64,000 nucleotides of DNA, taken from positions 186,001 through 250,000 of the forward strand of contig NZ_LGUR01000230.1 in NCBI RefSeq assembly GCF_001270495.1, given 5' to 3'. Positions 45,127 through 54,408 of this stretch are shown here, piece after piece. The position numbers and the translations under genes were made by a program. Under the pieces are notes generated by a model. It was not told where the DNA came from and did not search any database. It saw nothing but the letters and a program-made list of their open reading frames with translations. Position 1 is the stretch's first letter. Every line of letters begins with the position of its first letter. Source of the stretch: Streptomyces viridochromogenes. Lineage in GTDB: Bacteria; Actinomycetota; Actinomycetes; Streptomycetales; Streptomycetaceae.

Positions 45127-46065
45127 TCAGGCTGTAACCGGTCGTTCGACCAACGCCAGTGCGAGATGCGGAAGTTCTGTGAGATCCGCCGCAGCCCCAC
45201 TTAGCCAGTGCACGCGCGGGTCGCGCCTGAACCATGAATCCTGCCGGCGCGCGAAGCGCTTGGTGGCACGTACGGTCTCGACCCGCGCTTCTTCGAGGGT
45301 GCACTCCCCGGCGAGCGCCGCGAGCACCTGCTGGTAGCCGAGCGCGCGTGAGGCCGTACGCCCCTCACGCAACCCCTGCGCCTCCAGCGCGCGGACCTCG
45401 TCCACGAGCCCGGCATCCCACATCCGGTCGACCCGGCGCGCGATGCGCTCGTCCAGCTCCGGACGGGCCACGTCGACGCCGATCTGGACCGTGTCGTAGA
45501 TCGAGTCATGGCCGGGGAGGTTGGCGGTGAAGGGCTTGCCAGTGATCTCGATCACTTCGAGAGCCCGGACGATACGGCGGCCGTTGCTGGGCAGGATCGC
45601 CTGCCCGGCCTCGGGGTCGGCGGCGGCGAGGCGGGCGTGGAGGGCTCCGGAACCGCGCAGCGCGAGCTCCTCCTCCAGCCGGGCCCTGACCTCGGGGTCG
45701 GTGCCGGGGAACTCCAGGTTGTCGACGGCCCCACGGACGTACAGCCCCGAGCCGCCGACCAGGATCGGCCAGCGCCCCTCGGCGAGCAGCGCGTCGATCC
45801 GCTCCCGCGCGAGCCGCTGGTACTCGGCCACGGACGCCGTGACCGTCACGTCCCAGATGTCCAGGAGGTGGTGCGGGACTTCCGCGCGCTCCTCGGGCGT
45901 CAGCTTGGCGGTGCCGATGTCCATCTGTCGGTAGAGCTGCATGGAGTCGGCGTTGACGACCTCGCCGCCGAGTTGCCGGGCCAGGAAGACGCCCAGATCG
46001 GACTTTCCGGCCGCGGTGGGTCCGACTACGGCGATGACACGGGGGGCGAGGGGTGCACTACTCAC
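45127..46065 (-). CDS. miaA: tRNA dimethylallyltransferase
   Basis: MiaA adds the isopentenyl group to N6 of A37 in tRNAs reading UNN codons; MiaB, encoded nearby, then methylthiolates it. The GTG at 46065 gives 312 residues; an adjacent GTG at 46068 is equally possible. Motifs: VVGPTAAGKSDLGVFLARQL (P-loop), VNADSMQLYRQMDIGTAKLT, HHLLDIWDVTVTASVAEYQR, ILVGGSGLYVRGAVD, ASRALGYQQVLAAL and ATKRFARRQDSWFRRD. The upstream extension of the frame is antisense to the two small genes that follow and is rejected. Confidence 0.96.
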   Translation of the reverse strand: MSSAPLAPRVIAVVGPTAAGKSDLGVFLARQLGGEVVNADSMQLYRQMDIGTAKLTPEERAEVPHHLLDIWDVTVTASVAEYQRLARERIDALLAEGRWPILVGGSGLYVRGAVDNLEFPGTDPEVRARLEEELALRGSGALHARLAAADPEAGQAILPSNGRRIVRALEVIEITGKPFTANLPGHDSIYDTVQIGVDVARPELDERIARRVDRMWDAGLVDEVRALEAQGLREGRTASRALGYQQVLAALAGECTLEEARVETVRATKRFARRQDSWFRRDPRVHWLSGAAADLTELPHLALALVERPVTA

Positions 46066-46247
46066 CACCCCAGTCTCGCAAACCTCAAGGGGTGGACTCG
46101 AACGAGTTACGTGACGGCACGCGCGCGGGGTCGTTGCCTGTTGCGAGGTTTTCGCCGCCGGTTTCGCCGAGGCGGCGACCCGGGGGCGCAAACGGACGCA
46201 CCGGACGACGCGGGATTTCGCCCGCACGAGTAACGTATGGAGTGGAT

Positions 46248-46523
46248 ATGGGCGTTTTCGCACGAATTTTCCGGAGGTCGAAGGCCACGGAGGAAGCGTC
46301 AACCGTCGAGGCCCAGGCCGACACACCAACGGCCGAACCCGCGGCGGAAGAGGCGGCGGAGACGAAGGGGTCGACTGAGACCAAGGCCGAGGCCGAGGAC
46401 GCGGCTGATTCGTCGGCGGCGGAGTCCGTCGAGGCCGACGCCGACGACGGCGTCGAGATCCCCAAGCAGCAGTCCGCCGACGAGGCGGCCGACAGCGAGG
46501 CCGGCGAGGGCGCCCGCACGTAA
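46248..46523 (+). CDS. small acidic protein, 91 aa, function unknown
   Basis: The ATG at 46248 has GGAG five bases upstream. The protein starts MGVFARIFRRSKATEEAS and then becomes almost wholly Ala, Glu, Asp and Ser. I recall this short protein next to miaA in Streptomyces, often carrying the uninformative name gliding motility protein. It has no domain, signal or membrane segment. The basic amphipathic start could bind membrane. It is followed 24 bases later by another small gene on the same strand. Confidence 0.75.
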   Translation: MGVFARIFRRSKATEEASTVEAQADTPTAEPAAEEAAETKGSTETKAEAEDAADSSAAESVEADADDGVEIPKQQSADEAADSEAGEGART

Positions 46524-46547
46524 CTGCCCCGCGCGGGAAGGTGAACG

Positions 46548-46814
46548 ATGGGTCTCCTGGATAATTTGAAATCCAAACTCGCCCCGGCCAAGGACAAGGT
46601 CTCCGACTTCGCACAGCGGCACGAGGGACAGGTCCAGCACGGGCTCGAAAGGGCCGCGAAGGTCGTCGACGAGAGGACCAAGGGCAAGTACAGCGACAAG
46701 ATCCACACGGGCACGGGCAAGGCCAAGGGCGCCATGGACCGACTCGCGCACAAGGGTGACGACACGGCGACCGGCAGCACACCACCGCCGGACGCACCCC
46801 CGCCGACCACCTGA
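46548..46814 (+). CDS. MT0933-like antitoxin family protein
   Basis: The protein is 88 residues, preceded by GGAAGG. It reads MGLLDNLKSKLAPAKDKVSD, FAQRHEGQVQHGLERAAKVV, DERTKGKYSDKIHTGTGKAK and ends in a Pro/Asp/Thr-rich tail. The pattern D.L..K....D...F...H.......L..A....D..T.GKY.D.I...T matches the Rv0909/MT0933 antitoxin family of actinobacteria. No toxin gene is adjacent, so the function as an antitoxin is unproven; proteins of this shape are common orphans in Streptomyces. Confidence 0.8.
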   Translation: MGLLDNLKSKLAPAKDKVSDFAQRHEGQVQHGLERAAKVVDERTKGKYSDKIHTGTGKAKGAMDRLAHKGDDTATGSTPPPDAPPPTT

Positions 46815-46887
46815 ACGGCACATCGACGGACGGCCGCGGAGCTTGACGGCTCCCGGCCGTCCGCCGTTTGGTCGCCGACCTCGGCTT

Positions 46888-46971
<84 letters not shown>

Positions 46972-46975
46972 TGCG

Positions 46976-47704
46976 CTACGACCAGGTCGCGACCAGGTAA
47001 CCCACCCCGTACGGGGCGTCGTCGTACAGCAAGGCGCCCGAAAGACCCGCCTTCTCGGCAGCGCCCGCGAGGACCTGCCAGGGAATCCGGCCCGAAGCCT
47101 TCAGCTCGTGCGCGAGCTGGGTGTCCAGGGCCCTCAGGGCGGCCACGTCCGCGTTGCCCAGCGCACGCGCGACGGACGCGTCGAACGGTGCCGCCCGCTC
47201 GTCGAGATACCCGGGAGCCTTGAGCGTGCGGCAGGCGCTGGCGTCGCCCATCACCAGCAGTGCCACCCGCTCGGCCCGAGCGGCGATGTCCCTTCCGATT
47301 TCAATACACCGCTCGGCCTCAAGAGGTTCCCCCACACCGAGTCCCTCGATCGGGGCGTCCGACCAACCGGTCCGCTCCAGCAACCACGCGGCGACGGCAA
47401 GCGAGGTCGGAAGCCGGAGCTCCGGCGCCGCCGCGGCGGCCGGGTCGCCGTCGGCCCCGCCCAGCCGTACGTCGATGTCCACACCGAAGCCGCGGAACGA
47501 ACCCCGAGTCCCCTGCGGATACGTCCGCCGCCCGCCCTCCTCGGCCGGTCCGACGACGACGAGCCGGTCCGGTCGGGCAGCGGCGAGCAGGCCCAGCGCA
47601 TCCGTACAGGCGACCCGCGCGGTGTCCAGCTCGGGCGCGGCGCCCGCGGCGACCTGGGGCACGAGGAGAGGCGGACAGGGGCAGACTGCGGCAGCGACAA
47701 GCAT
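46976..47704 (-). CDS. class III extradiol dioxygenase subunit B-like protein
   Basis: The ATG at 47704 gives 242 residues. MLVAAAVCPCPPLLVPQVAA is the start typical of actinobacterial members, DRLVVVGPAEEGGRRTYPQG follows, then VALLVMGDASACRTLKAPGY and ALYDDAPYGVGYLVATW-type ending. The fold is that of LigB-type dioxygenases, but several of the iron ligands expected in true catechol dioxygenases (HH near the N-terminus) are not seen, so enzymatic activity is doubtful. It lies 63 bases downstream of miaB on the same strand. Confidence 0.82.
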   Translation of the reverse strand: MLVAAAVCPCPPLLVPQVAAGAAPELDTARVACTDALGLLAAARPDRLVVVGPAEEGGRRTYPQGTRGSFRGFGVDIDVRLGGADGDPAAAAAPELRLPTSLAVAAWLLERTGWSDAPIEGLGVGEPLEAERCIEIGRDIAARAERVALLVMGDASACRTLKAPGYLDERAAPFDASVARALGNADVAALRALDTQLAHELKASGRIPWQVLAGAAEKAGLSGALLYDDAPYGVGYLVATWS

Positions 47705-47767
47705 GATCGGCAGCCTACTGCGGGCGCCCCGAGGCGCCCCGGGACGGCATCCCCGGATCACGGCCGG

Positions 47768-49282
47768 TCAGTCGACGGCGCAGCCTCCGGTGACGGCCGG
47801 CAGCGGCTCGGGCACGCCCACCTTGGGCAGGCCGAGCAAGACTCCCGCGGGCTTGGCGGCCTCTGCGGCGTTGCGCTTCTCCCAGGCGTCGCCGGCGCGC
47901 GTGCGGCGCACGTTCAGCACGGGCCCCTCGGCAAGGAGGTGGTGCGGAGCGGCATACGTGACCTCGACGGTCACCACGTCGCCGGGGCGGACCTCCTGCT
48001 CCGGCTTGGTGAAGTGGACCAGGCGGTTGTCGGGCGCGCGGCCGGACAGGCGGTGCGTGGCGCCGTCCTTGCGGCCCTCGCCCTCGGCGACCATGAGCTC
48101 GAAGGTGCGGCCGACCTGCTTCTTGTTCTCCTCCCAGGAGATCTCCTCCTGGAGGGCGACGAGACGCTCGTAGCGCGCCTGGACGACCTTCTTGGGGATC
48201 TGGTTCTCCATGGTGGCCGCGGGGGTGCCGGGGCGCTTGGAGTACTGGAAGGTGAATGCCTGAGCGAAGCGCGCCTCGCGGACGACGTGCAGCGTCTGTT
48301 CGAAGTCCTCCTCGGTCTCGCCCGGGAAGCCCACGATGATGTCGGTGGTGATCGCGGCGTGCGGGATGGCGGCACGGACCTTCTCGATGATCCCCAGGTA
48401 GCGCTCCTGACGGTAGGAGCGGCGCATCGCCTTGAGGACCGTGTCCGAGCCGGACTGGAGCGGCATGTGCAGCTGCGGCATCGCGTTCGGGGTCTCCGCC
48501 ATCGCCGCGATCACGTCGTCCGTGAAGTCGCGCGGGTGCGGGGACGTGAAGCGGACTCGCTCCAGGCCCTCGATGGTCCCGCAGGCCCGCAGCAGCTTGC
48601 TGAACGCCTCGCGGTCGCCGATGTCGGAGCCGTACGCGTTGACGTTCTGGCCGAGCAGCGTGATCTCGCTGACGCCCTCGGCGACCAGGGCCTCGACCTC
48701 GGCGAGGATGTCGCCGGGGCGGCGGTCCTTCTCCTTGCCGCGCAGGGCCGGGACGATGCAGAAGGTGCAGGTGTTGTTGCAGCCGACGGAGATCGACACC
48801 CAGGCCGCGTAGGCGCTCTCGCGCCGGGTCGGCAGCGTCGACGGGAACGCCTCCAGCGACTCGGCGATCTCGACCTGCGCTTCCTCCTGCACGCGCGCGC
48901 GTTCCAGCAGGACGGGCAGCTTGCCGATGTTGTGCGTGCCGAAGACGACGTCAACCCAGGGCGCCCGCTTCACGATGGTGTCGCGGTCCTTCTGGGCCAG
49001 ACATCCGCCGACCGCGATCTGCATGCCGGGCCGCTTGGTCTTCATCGGCGCGAGGTGGCCGAGGTTGCCGTACAGCTTGTTGTCGGCGTTCTCACGGACC
49101 GCGCAGGTGTTGAAGACGACGACGTCCGCGTCGCCGTCGGAGCCCTCGGGCGCGCGTACGTAACCGGCGTCTTCGAGCAGCCCGGACAATCGCTCGGAAT
49201 CGTGGACGTTCATCTGGCACCCGTAGGTGCGCACCTCGTATGTCTTCACGTCCACTGCCTGGCTCCGGTCGCTGCTGCTCAT
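47768..49282 (-). CDS. miaB: tRNA-2-methylthio-N6-dimethylallyladenosine synthase
   Basis: MiaB is a radical SAM enzyme that methylthiolates i6A37 made by MiaA. The ATG at 49282 gives 504 residues. The N-terminal methylthiotransferase domain holds three cluster Cys residues in [35 protein letters not shown] and [11 protein letters not shown]. The radical SAM motif is [14 protein letters not shown]. The C-terminal TRAM domain includes [20 protein letters not shown]. The C-terminus extends about 40 residues past TRAM with a Lys/Ala/Pro-rich tail. The downstream neighbours are the dioxygenase-like gene and further along miaA. Confidence 0.97.
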   Translation of the reverse strand: MSSSDRSQAVDVKTYEVRTYGCQMNVHDSERLSGLLEDAGYVRAPEGSDGDADVVVFNTCAVRENADNKLYGNLGHLAPMKTKRPGMQIAVGGCLAQKDRDTIVKRAPWVDVVFGTHNIGKLPVLLERARVQEEAQVEIAESLEAFPSTLPTRRESAYAAWVSISVGCNNTCTFCIVPALRGKEKDRRPGDILAEVEALVAEGVSEITLLGQNVNAYGSDIGDREAFSKLLRACGTIEGLERVRFTSPHPRDFTDDVIAAMAETPNAMPQLHMPLQSGSDTVLKAMRRSYRQERYLGIIEKVRAAIPHAAITTDIIVGFPGETEEDFEQTLHVVREARFAQAFTFQYSKRPGTPAATMENQIPKKVVQARYERLVALQEEISWEENKKQVGRTFELMVAEGEGRKDGATHRLSGRAPDNRLVHFTKPEQEVRPGDVVTVEVTYAAPHHLLAEGPVLNVRRTRAGDAWEKRNAAEAAKPAGVLLGLPKVGVPEPLPAVTGGCAVD

Positions 49283-49341
49283 GCGACAAGGGTATGCGGT
49301 CGTGACAGCCCGCTGCCCCGGCCCGAGGGCGACCGCATCGC

Positions 49342-49746
49342 TCACGCCCCGTCGGCCGCCCACCCCTGCCGGCGCAGCACACCGGACACGTCCGGCGCCT
49401 CGTAGTGCTCGCCCTTGAGGACCTTGCCGTCGGCCCGGCGGGCGACTCGGCCGTCGGGGCCCAGCTTGGTCATGTTGGAGCGGTGGATCTCGGTCAGTAC
49501 GGCGTCGAGGTCGATGCCGTGGACCAAGGCCGTGCCGTACGCGACGTAGACGACGTCCGCCAGCTCGTGCGCGAGCTTGTCGAGCGGGCCGGTGACAGCG
49601 ACCTCGGCGACCTCCGCCGCCTCCTCGGCCAGCAACTCTCCACGGTGGGCGGCGAGTTCCGGGGAGACCTCTCTCGGCGTACTGCGGGCGTCGAGACCGA
49701 GGGCGAGGTGGAATTCACGGACCAGGTCGGCGGGAGAGGAACTCAT
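49342..49746 (-). CDS. MazG-like nucleotide pyrophosphohydrolase
   Basis: The protein is 134 residues. The all-alpha NTP pyrophosphatase core has [14 protein letters not shown] (ExxE) and [20 protein letters not shown] (ExxD), the four-helix magnesium site. The C-terminus [20 protein letters not shown] and [10 protein letters not shown] resembles the phage-type and house-cleaning MazG-like proteins. It probably hydrolyses non-canonical nucleoside triphosphates. It is upstream of miaB on the same strand with 59 bases between. Confidence 0.9.
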   Translation of the reverse strand: MSSSPADLVREFHLALGLDARSTPREVSPELAAHRGELLAEEAAEVAEVAVTGPLDKLAHELADVVYVAYGTALVHGIDLDAVLTEIHRSNMTKLGPDGRVARRADGKVLKGEHYEAPDVSGVLRRQGWAADGA

Positions 49747-49956
49747 GCGCCGACTTTATCGGCCGGGTCCGACAGTCACGCCACGGCAGCGACCGGCTCC
49801 GACGGCCACCGGCTCCGGCAGCTCTCCTTCTCGCCCTGTCGCCACCTCCTCATCGCCCTCTCGCCCCTTCTTCTCGCCCTCTCACCGCCCCTTGCCCACT
49901 CCCCCTGTGACCCCTGCCCTGGTCAGCACCACGTACCGGCTGGCAGGATCGCGGCC

Positions 49957-50952
49957 ATGTCCAAGGCATTCACCCGCATCAGCAGGCGCCGGGCCCTCCA
50001 GGGCGCGACCGCCGGGCTCGTGACCCTCGGGTTGCTGCTGTGGTGGCTGCTGCCCCTGGGTGAGGAGCCGCCCAGCGGGACGATCACGTTCAGCACGGGC
50101 ACGCGCGCGGGGGTCTATCAGGAGTACGGCGTGCTCCTGCGCAAGGAGCTCGCCAAGGACATGCCGCAGCTGAAGGTGCGGCTGACGACGAGCGCCGGGT
50201 CGCAGGAGAACGTCGAGCGCGTGGCGAACGGTGAAGCCGACTTCACGATCGCCGCCGCCGACGCGGTGGACACGTTCAGGATCGGCGGGAAGCCCGTCAC
50301 CGACCGGCTGCGCGGTGTCGCCCGCCTGTACGACGACTATGTGCAGCTCGTCGTACCGCCGGACTCGGACATCCACTCCGTCGCGGACCTGAAGGGCAAG
50401 CGGGTGGCCATAGGGCTGCCCAACTCCGGCGTGCGGCTGATCGCCACCCGCGTGCTGGAGGCCGCCGGAATCGACCCGGAGAAGGACATCACGCCCAGGT
50501 CGGACGGCATCGACACCGGACCCCAGCGGCTCGGGCGCGAGCTCGACGCGTTCTTCTGGTCGGGCGGGGTGCCGACGGGCGGGCTGGAGGACATCGCCGA
50601 GACCTCCGCGTTCCGGTTCGTGCCGATCGACGCGGATCTCGTGGCCAAGGTGCACGCCCAAGGTGACGCGGCCCACTTCTACCGCGCGACCAACATGGCG
50701 GAGTCGGCGTACCCCAGCATCCAGGACGGCGAGACCGTGCCGACGATCGCCGTGTCCAACCTGCTGATCACCCGCAAGGACATGGACCCCCGGCTCACCG
50801 AATGGCTGACCCGGACGGTGATCAAGAGTCGCGACGGCATCGGCGCCCACGTCCACTCCGCGCAACTCGTCGACCTGCGCACGGCGATCTACACGGATCC
50901 GCTCACCCTGCACGACGGTGCCAAGCGCTACTACCGCTCGGTCAAGCCGTAG
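49957..50952 (+). CDS. TAXI family TRAP-type solute-binding protein
   Basis: The ATG at 49957 gives 331 residues. A signal anchor, LQGATAGLVTLGLLLWWLLP, follows a basic N-terminus with RRR. ITFSTGTRAGVYQEYGVLLR, KVRLTTSAGSQENVERVANG, EADFTIAAADAVDTF and DDYVQLVVPPDSDIHSVADL are TAXI-family motifs; FFWSGGVPTGGLEDIAE and TIAVSNLLITRKDMDPRLTE follow. The family binds small carboxylates, commonly glutamate or related compounds. No TRAP permease is adjacent. It lies convergent to the glutamate-type sensor kinase gene, and a role in signalling or uptake with that system is possible but unproven. Confidence 0.88.
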   Translation: MSKAFTRISRRRALQGATAGLVTLGLLLWWLLPLGEEPPSGTITFSTGTRAGVYQEYGVLLRKELAKDMPQLKVRLTTSAGSQENVERVANGEADFTIAAADAVDTFRIGGKPVTDRLRGVARLYDDYVQLVVPPDSDIHSVADLKGKRVAIGLPNSGVRLIATRVLEAAGIDPEKDITPRSDGIDTGPQRLGRELDAFFWSGGVPTGGLEDIAETSAFRFVPIDADLVAKVHAQGDAAHFYRATNMAESAYPSIQDGETVPTIAVSNLLITRKDMDPRLTEWLTRTVIKSRDGIGAHVHSAQLVDLRTAIYTDPLTLHDGAKRYYRSVKP

Positions 50953-50979
50953 GGCGGCCAGGCCGCGGGAGAGCCGTCC

Positions 50980-51043
50980 GCGGAATGGGTCGGCCGCGGA
51001 ATGGGTCGGCCGCAGGAAGGGCCGGCCGCAGGAAGGGCCGGCC
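50980..51043. repeat. four 16-bp tandem repeats
   Basis: GCGGAATGGGTCGGCC occurs twice (50980-51011) and is followed by two copies of the related GCAGGAAGGGCCGGCC (51012-51043). They lie between the convergent TAXI-protein and sensor-kinase genes and may also form hairpins through the GGCCGGCC parts. Confidence 0.85.
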
Positions 51044-51099
51044 TTACGGCAAGCCGCACGAAAGCCGCAGCGCACGGCAGGGGAGCCCCTGCCGACCCG

Positions 51100-52491
51100 C
51101 TACGGCGTAGGCCCCGACCTCGGCACCGTCACCGTCACCCGCAGCCCGTGCGGCTCATGACGGCCGTACGCGATGGAGCCGCCGCCCGGCGCGAGCAGCG
51201 CCCGCGCGATCGACAGGCCCAGACCCGAGCCCTTGATGTTCTGGTGCCGGCCGCTGCGCCAGAAGCGGTCGCCGATGCGGGCGAGTTCCTCATCGGTGAG
51301 GCCCGGGCCGTTGTCGGTCACCTCGATCGTCGACGTCCTGCCGTTGGAGGTGACGGTCACCTCGACGTGCTCGTCCTGCGGCGTGAACTTGACCGCGTTG
51401 TCGATCACCGCGTCCAGGGAGCTGGACAGCGCCACCGGGTCGACCCAGGCCGTGGTGGGCGGACAGGTCGCCACCAGCCTTACGCCCTTGGCCTCGGCGG
51501 TCGGCGCCCAGGCCGCGACGCGCTCGGCGGTCAGCGCGCCCACGTCGGTCAGCCGGAGATCGGCCTCGGTGTGCTCGGCCAGGGCAAGGTCGAGCAGGTC
51601 GTCCAGGACCTGCGCCAGGCGCTTGCCCTCGGCCTGCACCGAGGCGATCTCCGCATTGCCCTCGGGAAGTTCGAAGGCGAGCAGCTCGATGCGCAGCAGC
51701 AACGCCGCGAGCGGGTTGCGCAGCTGGTGCGAGGCGTCGGCGACGAAGGCGCGCTGCTGCTCCAGCACGTCCTCGACGTTGTCCGCCATCTCGTTGAACG
51801 AACGGGCCAGCCGCCTGAGTTCCGGCGGGCCGCTGGCCACCGCGACCCGCGATTTGAGGCGGCCGCTCGCGATCTCGTGCGTGGTGACATCCAGCACCCG
51901 CACGGGCCGGAGCACCCAGCCGGTCAGCCTGAGGGCAGCCCCGACGGCCACCAGCATCGCGGCTGTCAGACCCGCCCCGACGATCAGCCAGCCGTGCAGG
52001 ATCTTCGAGCGCATCTGCCCGGTGGGCGAGTCGGTGACCACGACCGCGACGACGTCACCGTCCCGGATGACCGGCGAGGCGATGACGAGGCGGTTGCGCT
52101 GCCAGGGCCACACCTGCTTGGGGTCGTGGCTGCGCCGGCTGAGCAGCGACTCCTTGAAGGCGTCGCGCTCCTCGCCGGTGTCGGGTAGGAGCCAGGTCGT
52201 CGGACCGCTGGCCAGAGGAGTGTCATTGGGTAGGAAGACGCCGGCCCGGATGCCGTAGACCTCGTAGTAGCTCTCGAGTTCCCGGCTGAGGATGCGCAGG
52301 TCGTCGCGGGATCCGCTCGCGGTGTCGGCGGCGGGCCGCGCGATGGCCGCGAAGTACGCCGTGTCGTCGATCCGGTCGACGACCACCTTCTGCTGCTGGG
52401 CCGAGGCCAGGCTGATGGCGAGCGGTACGCCGAGGGCGAGCAGTACGGCCGCCATCAGGACGATGAGCAGCGGGAGGAGACGAGTGCGCAC
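51100..52491 (-). CDS. gluK: sensor histidine kinase, GluK-like
   Basis: The protein is 463 residues. It has TM1 (LLPLLIVLMAAVLLALGVPL), an extracellular sensor of about 130 residues, TM2 (WLIVGAGLTAAMLVAVGAAL), a HAMP linker, and a dimerisation domain with His255 in VADASHQLRNPLAALL. The ATPase domain has DNAVKFTP (N box), DNGPGLTDEEL (G1) and GSGLGLSIARALLAPGGG (G2). With the response regulator gene 9 bases upstream and the divergent gluABCD operon, it matches what I recall of the Streptomyces GluR-GluK glutamate-sensing system. The symbol rests on this context. Confidence 0.88.
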   Translation of the reverse strand: MRTRLLPLLIVLMAAVLLALGVPLAISLASAQQQKVVVDRIDDTAYFAAIARPAADTASGSRDDLRILSRELESYYEVYGIRAGVFLPNDTPLASGPTTWLLPDTGEERDAFKESLLSRRSHDPKQVWPWQRNRLVIASPVIRDGDVVAVVVTDSPTGQMRSKILHGWLIVGAGLTAAMLVAVGAALRLTGWVLRPVRVLDVTTHEIASGRLKSRVAVASGPPELRRLARSFNEMADNVEDVLEQQRAFVADASHQLRNPLAALLLRIELLAFELPEGNAEIASVQAEGKRLAQVLDDLLDLALAEHTEADLRLTDVGALTAERVAAWAPTAEAKGVRLVATCPPTTAWVDPVALSSSLDAVIDNAVKFTPQDEHVEVTVTSNGRTSTIEVTDNGPGLTDEELARIGDRFWRSGRHQNIKGSGLGLSIARALLAPGGGSIAYGRHEPHGLRVTVTVPRSGPTP

Positions 52492-52500
52492 CCTTGCCCG

Positions 52501-53187
52501 CTACGCGGCCGGGGCGACGAGTCGGTAGCCGACGCCGCGTACGGTCTCGATCAGCGCCGGCATGCGCAGCTTGGCGCGCAGGGACGCCACATGCACCTCA
52601 AGGGTGCGCCCGGTCCCCTCCCAACTCGTGCGCCACACCTCGCTGATGATCTGCTCCCTACGGAAGACCACCCCCGGTCGCTGAGCGAGCAGGGCGAGGA
52701 GATCGAACTCCTTGCGGGTCAGTTGGATAACCGAACCGTCCACGCTGACCTGGCGGGTCGGCAGTTCGATGTGTACCGCGCCCAGCCGCAGCACACCGTC
52801 GCCGCCCACTTCCGCGTCCTCCTGCACGGTGCGCCGGCTGACGGCGTGGATCCGGGCGAGCAGCTCTCCGGTGTCGTACGGCTTCACTACATAGTCGTCG
52901 GCCCCTAGGTTGAGGCCGTGGATACGGGAACGGACGTCGGAACGCGCGGTGACCATGATCACCGGCGTGCTGGTGCGCTTGCGGATCTTGCCGCAGACCT
53001 CGTAGCCGTCCTGGTCGGGCAGGCCGAGGTCGAGCAGGACGACGCCGAAGCCGTTCCCCTCGGGGACGAGCGCCTGGAGAGCCTCCTCGCCGCTACGCGC
53101 GTGCGTGACGTCGAAACCGTGCCGTGCCAGGACCGCGGACAGCGCGGCGGCGACATGGTTGTCGTCCTCGACGAGGAGCAGTCTCAT
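52501..53187 (-). CDS. gluR: OmpR-family response regulator, GluR-like
   Basis: The ATG at 53187 follows AAGGAGG and gives 228 residues. The receiver domain has LLLVEDDNH, the phosphoacceptor Asp53 in VLLDLGLPDQDGYEV, Thr in VIMVTARSD and Lys in DYVVKPYDTGELLARI. The C-terminal winged helix is RQVSVDGSVIQLTRKEFDLL, QIISEVW and RTLEVHVASLRAKL, typical of OmpR/PhoB. The kinase gene follows after 9 bases, so the two are one transcript. It probably activates the divergent gluABCD operon. Confidence 0.9.
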   Translation of the reverse strand: MRLLLVEDDNHVAAALSAVLARHGFDVTHARSGEEALQALVPEGNGFGVVLLDLGLPDQDGYEVCGKIRKRTSTPVIMVTARSDVRSRIHGLNLGADDYVVKPYDTGELLARIHAVSRRTVQEDAEVGGDGVLRLGAVHIELPTRQVSVDGSVIQLTRKEFDLLALLAQRPGVVFRREQIISEVWRTSWEGTGRTLEVHVASLRAKLRMPALIETVRGVGYRLVAPAA

Positions 53188-53259
53188 CCCGGCCTCCTTC
53201 GGTTCATCGGCCGTACGATTCAGGTAGGTACACAGTGCGTGCACACGCGCGCATGCACC

Positions 53260-53469
53260 ATGGAAGTCACGCTGATGGACGAGGACGCCGTCAAGTGGGT
53301 TCCGGTTGCCGACGGCTTCCGTTATCCAGCCGGTACGCGCCCGGCCTCAAGTGCTACGACACGTGTCCGATTGCTATCGGATCGTGATGCTCAGATTCCC
53401 CTCAGAACTGATGACGCAGGTCGGATACGGTTATTACTGTCCTCCGAAACCGAGGAGGACGGAGCCTGA
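53260..53469 (+). CDS. possible small ORF upstream of gluA
   Basis: A 69-codon frame starting [20 protein letters not shown] and ending [12 protein letters not shown] stops six bases before the gluA ATG. The spacing would suit translational coupling. It has no recognisable domain, and the same stretch must also hold the gluA and gluR promoters, so it may be a chance frame. It is listed as a candidate only. Confidence 0.25.
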   Translation: MEVTLMDEDAVKWVPVADGFRYPAGTRPASSATTRVRLLSDRDAQIPLRTDDAGRIRLLLSSETEEDGA

Positions 53470-53474
53470 GAGCG

Positions 53475-54251
53475 ATGACCGAAGTATCGGTGGCCAAGGA
53501 AGATGTGGCCGCGACCGGCGAGCTGGTCGTCCTGAAGAACGTGAACAAGCACTTCGGCGCGTTGCACGTGCTCCAGGACATCGATCTGACGATCGCCCGC
53601 GGCGAGGTCGTCGTGGTCATCGGACCCTCTGGGTCCGGGAAGTCCACCCTGTGCCGCACCATCAACCGCCTGGAGACGATCGACTCCGGCACGATCGCGA
53701 TCGACGGCAAGCCCCTGCCCGCCGAGGGCAAGGCGCTGGCCAAGCTGCGGGCCGACGTCGGAATGGTCTTCCAGTCCTTCAACCTTTTCGCGCACAAGAC
53801 CGTGCTCGAGAACGTGATGCTGGGCCAGATCAAGGTCCGCAAGACCGACAAGAAGAAGGCCGAGGAGAAGGCCCGCTCCCTGCTCGACCGGGTGGGTGTG
53901 GGCAGCCAGGCGGAGAAGTATCCCGCCCAGCTCTCCGGCGGCCAGCAGCAGCGTGTGGCCATCGCCCGTGCGCTGGCCATGGACCCCAAGGTCATGCTCT
54001 TCGACGAGCCCACGTCGGCGCTCGACCCGGAGATGATCAACGAGGTCCTGGAGGTCATGCAGCAGCTCGCCCGCGACGGCATGACCATGATCGTCGTCAC
54101 CCACGAGATGGGCTTCGCTCGTTCGGCCGCCAACCGGGTGGTGTTCATGGCGGACGGCAAGATCGTCGAAGAAGCTGTGCCGGACCAGTTCTTCAGCAAC
54201 CCGCGCAGCGACCGCGCGAAGGACTTCCTGTCCAAGATCCTGCATCACTGA
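53475..54251 (+). CDS. gluA: glutamate-type ABC transporter ATP-binding protein
   Basis: The protein is 258 residues. Walker A is [10 protein letters not shown], the Q-loop is [20 protein letters not shown], the signature is [19 protein letters not shown], Walker B is [14 protein letters not shown] and the switch His is in [13 protein letters not shown]. The sequence type is that of polar amino acid importers (GlnQ/GluA). It heads an operon with the binding protein and two permeases. GAGG precedes the start. The stretch CACTGACGAGGTGCG that covers its stop codon is repeated 48 bases downstream. Confidence 0.95.
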   Translation: MTEVSVAKEDVAATGELVVLKNVNKHFGALHVLQDIDLTIARGEVVVVIGPSGSGKSTLCRTINRLETIDSGTIAIDGKPLPAEGKALAKLRADVGMVFQSFNLFAHKTVLENVMLGQIKVRKTDKKKAEEKARSLLDRVGVGSQAEKYPAQLSGGQQQRVAIARALAMDPKVMLFDEPTSALDPEMINEVLEVMQQLARDGMTMIVVTHEMGFARSAANRVVFMADGKIVEEAVPDQFFSNPRSDRAKDFLSKILHH

Positions 54252-54408
54252 CGAGGTGCGGTCCACGTGCCTCTGATGGGGTACGAGCCTCACCACTGAC
54301 GAGGTGCGCACCATGCACCACCGACGGACTGCTTCACGCACCCGACGACCTGCGTCACCCGCCGTTCCTGACGGCACGCATCTCTTCTTCACACAAAGGA
54401 TGTTCACC

